From an uncultured Clostridia bacterium (lineage in GTDB: Bacteria; Bacillota; Clostridia; Christensenellales; Aristaeellaceae): a DNA stretch of 6,038 nucleotides. The stretch lies in assembly GCA_934630975.1 (NCBI GenBank), contig CAKTXH010000123.1, positions 1-6,038 on the forward strand, in the 5' to 3' direction. Each line of letters opens with the position of its first letter. Positions within the stretch are counted from its first letter, which is position 1. This document shows positions 5,354-6,038 of the stretch, piece by piece. A model generated the notes under the pieces. That model was not told the origin of the DNA. It did not search any database and worked only from the letters and a program-made list of their open reading frames with translations. A program made the position numbers and the translations under genes.

Positions 5354-5773
5354 TCAATGCCCACGATGCTTCTGCTTGCGCTTCAGCTTCCGCTGCTCGA
5401 AGCGCGCCTCCGCCTCATCCGCGCGACGCTGGCTTCTTACTTGAGCCGACTCCCGCTTCATCGCTTCCCGCTGTGCCGCGAGAGCCTGCTGCGCCTTAGT
5501 GCTCATCGCTGGCTGCTTGAGGGCTTTCGCCGCCTCGCGAGCGCGCCGCTTGGGGTTCCTCGCGGGCTTGCTCGCCTCGGTCGGATTGTCGCCGAAGAAC
5601 GAGAGCTTCTCCCATTTGCCGACAACGAATTGCAGGATCTCCTCATCGGACGGTTCCGCGCCGAAGACGATGCGGGCGACTCCGTACCTCCCGCCCTCGA
5701 CGCGCTCCGCCAGCCCGACCCAGAATTGACCGTCGTGATATACGGTCAGGGTGGACGACACGCTGATCTGCAT
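5354..5773 (-). CDS. yjdF: YjdF family protein (DUF2992)
   Basis: This is a 139-residue protein starting at the ATG at 5771-5773, with AAAGGAGG 9 bases upstream; the frame is open further but the extra part is leader RNA. The N terminus contains LTVYHDGQFWVGLAER and a following VFGAEPSDEEILQFV, the hallmark of the YjdF family. The middle has NPKRRAREAAK and a STKAQQALAAQREAMKRES stretch, and the C terminus is a very basic coiled helix ending KRKQKHRGH, close to the ending I recall for Bacillus YjdF. The N-terminal domain is small and folded and the tail probably binds nucleic acid or ribosomes. The biochemical role is unknown in the family. In Firmicutes the gene is often preceded by the azaaromatic-sensing yjdF riboswitch, and a structured leader is present here too. 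It ends convergent with the NERD operon and appears to be a single-gene unit. Confidence 0.9.
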   Translation of the reverse strand: MQISVSSTLTVYHDGQFWVGLAERVEGGRYGVARIVFGAEPSDEEILQFVVGKWEKLSFFGDNPTEASKPARNPKRRAREAAKALKQPAMSTKAQQALAAQREAMKRESAQVRSQRRADEAEARFEQRKLKRKQKHRGH

Positions 5774-5894
5774 GGTTGGTTCCTCCTTTATGTAGATGAC
5801 CATGCAGAGAAGGGACAACCAAGGAGGCAGGTTACTGATGCGGATATTCGCACGCCCACGACTACCCGACGGGGACTGTGTTTTCATCTCTGGT
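5774..5894 (-). ncRNA. Structured 5' leader, candidate yjdF (azaaromatic) riboswitch
   Basis: From the predicted start near 5894 the leader is about 120 nt. CAGAGA (5892-5887) and TCTCTG (5810-5805) can close a domain of about 88 nt rich in GGGUAGUCG- and CCCCGUCGG-like segments. An inner hairpin TGCG/CGCA lies near 5852-5839. CCTCCTT (5827-5821) is exactly complementary to the AAGGAGG Shine-Dalgarno (5788-5782), giving a ready off-state by sequestering the ribosome site. The yjdF riboswitch class is established upstream of yjdF genes and turns expression on with azaaromatic ligands. Membership of this leader in the class is inferred from gene, position and fold, not from a covariance search. 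Confidence 0.65.
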
Positions 5895-5900
5895 GCCCGC

Positions 5901-5909
5901 ATTGTAGCA
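5901..5909 (-). promoter_or_regulatory. Extended -10 promoter of yjdF
   Basis: On the minus strand TG-C-TACAAT (5909-5901) is an extended -10 element with 5 of 6 matches to TATAAT. A weak -35 (TCAACA, 5930-5925) lies 18 bases upstream. The predicted start at about 5894 falls just before the first pairing element of the structured leader, which supports the assignment. Confidence 0.65.
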
Positions 5910-6004
5910 CGCGCGGATTTACGATGTTGATTGCCGGCGCCTAGACGGAGATGAAGACGGCTCGATCTAGGTCAAGCCGGTCGCTCGTTCATGAAGCGGC
6001 CGAT

Positions 6005-6038
6005 TCCCTGAAAATAAAAGGCGCCCACGAGGACACCT
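6005..6038 (-). terminator. Intrinsic terminator, minus strand (copy B), at window edge
   Basis: On the minus strand AGGTGTCC and GGGCGCCT (6038-6019) pair along 8 bp in RNA, two of them G-U, around TCGT. They are followed by TTTTATTTTCAGGGA. Base changes relative to copy A at 1928-1962 keep pairing on the minus-strand RNA but would break it on the plus strand, so the leftward terminator is the functional reading. It would end a transcript entering from beyond the window and insulate yjdF. Confidence 0.65.

Noticed and set aside
5179..5944. Plus-strand frames across the hairpin cluster and opposite yjdF
   Set aside because: Starts are weak, the sequence is Ala/Ser/Pro- or Leu/Arg-rich, and the yjdF reading on the other strand is a clear family match.

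Overview
The window looks like part of an integrated mobile element (prophage, ICE or integrative mobilisable element) in a high-GC Gram-positive host. The GC-rich genes, strong GGAGG-type ribosome binding sites and gene style suggest an actinomycete, perhaps a gut Coriobacteriia such as the Eggerthella group. That taxon is an impression from style, not a demonstrated fact. No integrase, relaxase or structural phage gene lies inside the window.

Left part (1-1743, all minus strand): a compact replication/control operon. Reading leftward it encodes two small excisionase/AlpA-like helix-turn-helix proteins, a winged-helix protein whose C-terminal tail is four exact-period 11-residue repeats, and a DnaC-type helicase-loader ATPase cut by the window edge. 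The peptide repeats are encoded by four 33-bp tandem DNA repeats with inverted-repeat cores. A winged-helix initiator carrying iterons inside its own gene, followed by a helicase loader, recalls lambda O-ori-P, so I infer an internal replication origin at about 719-857.

Middle (1744-2216): no convincing gene. It holds a minus-strand intrinsic terminator (1943-1962), a possible 23-codon ORF that stops just before it, and the leader of the replication operon.

Cargo (2217-5089): a lower-GC XRE-family regulator (minus) is divergent from a tightly spaced three-gene operon (plus). This encodes a NERD nuclease-like protein with a C-terminal membrane anchor, a 97-residue one-TM protein, and a 196-residue protein with a C-terminal TM segment. 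The shared 105-bp intergenic region contains a 7-bp inverted repeat (ACTCGTG/CACGAGT) that probably serves as operator. All three operon proteins are predicted membrane proteins, one is nuclease-like, and the operon has its own repressor. This is the best candidate for an undescribed system, possibly anti-phage or anti-plasmid.

Right part (5090-6038): a convergent intergenic region rich in hairpins and palindromes, including a LexA-box-like site, then a minus-strand yjdF (DUF2992) gene. Its roughly 120-nt leader has an extended -10 promoter, a closing stem and an anti-Shine-Dalgarno element, as expected for a yjdF-type (azaaromatic) riboswitch. The window ends in a second copy of the 1928-1962 terminator sequence, so the regulator, NERD operon and yjdF are bracketed by two near-identical direct repeats.
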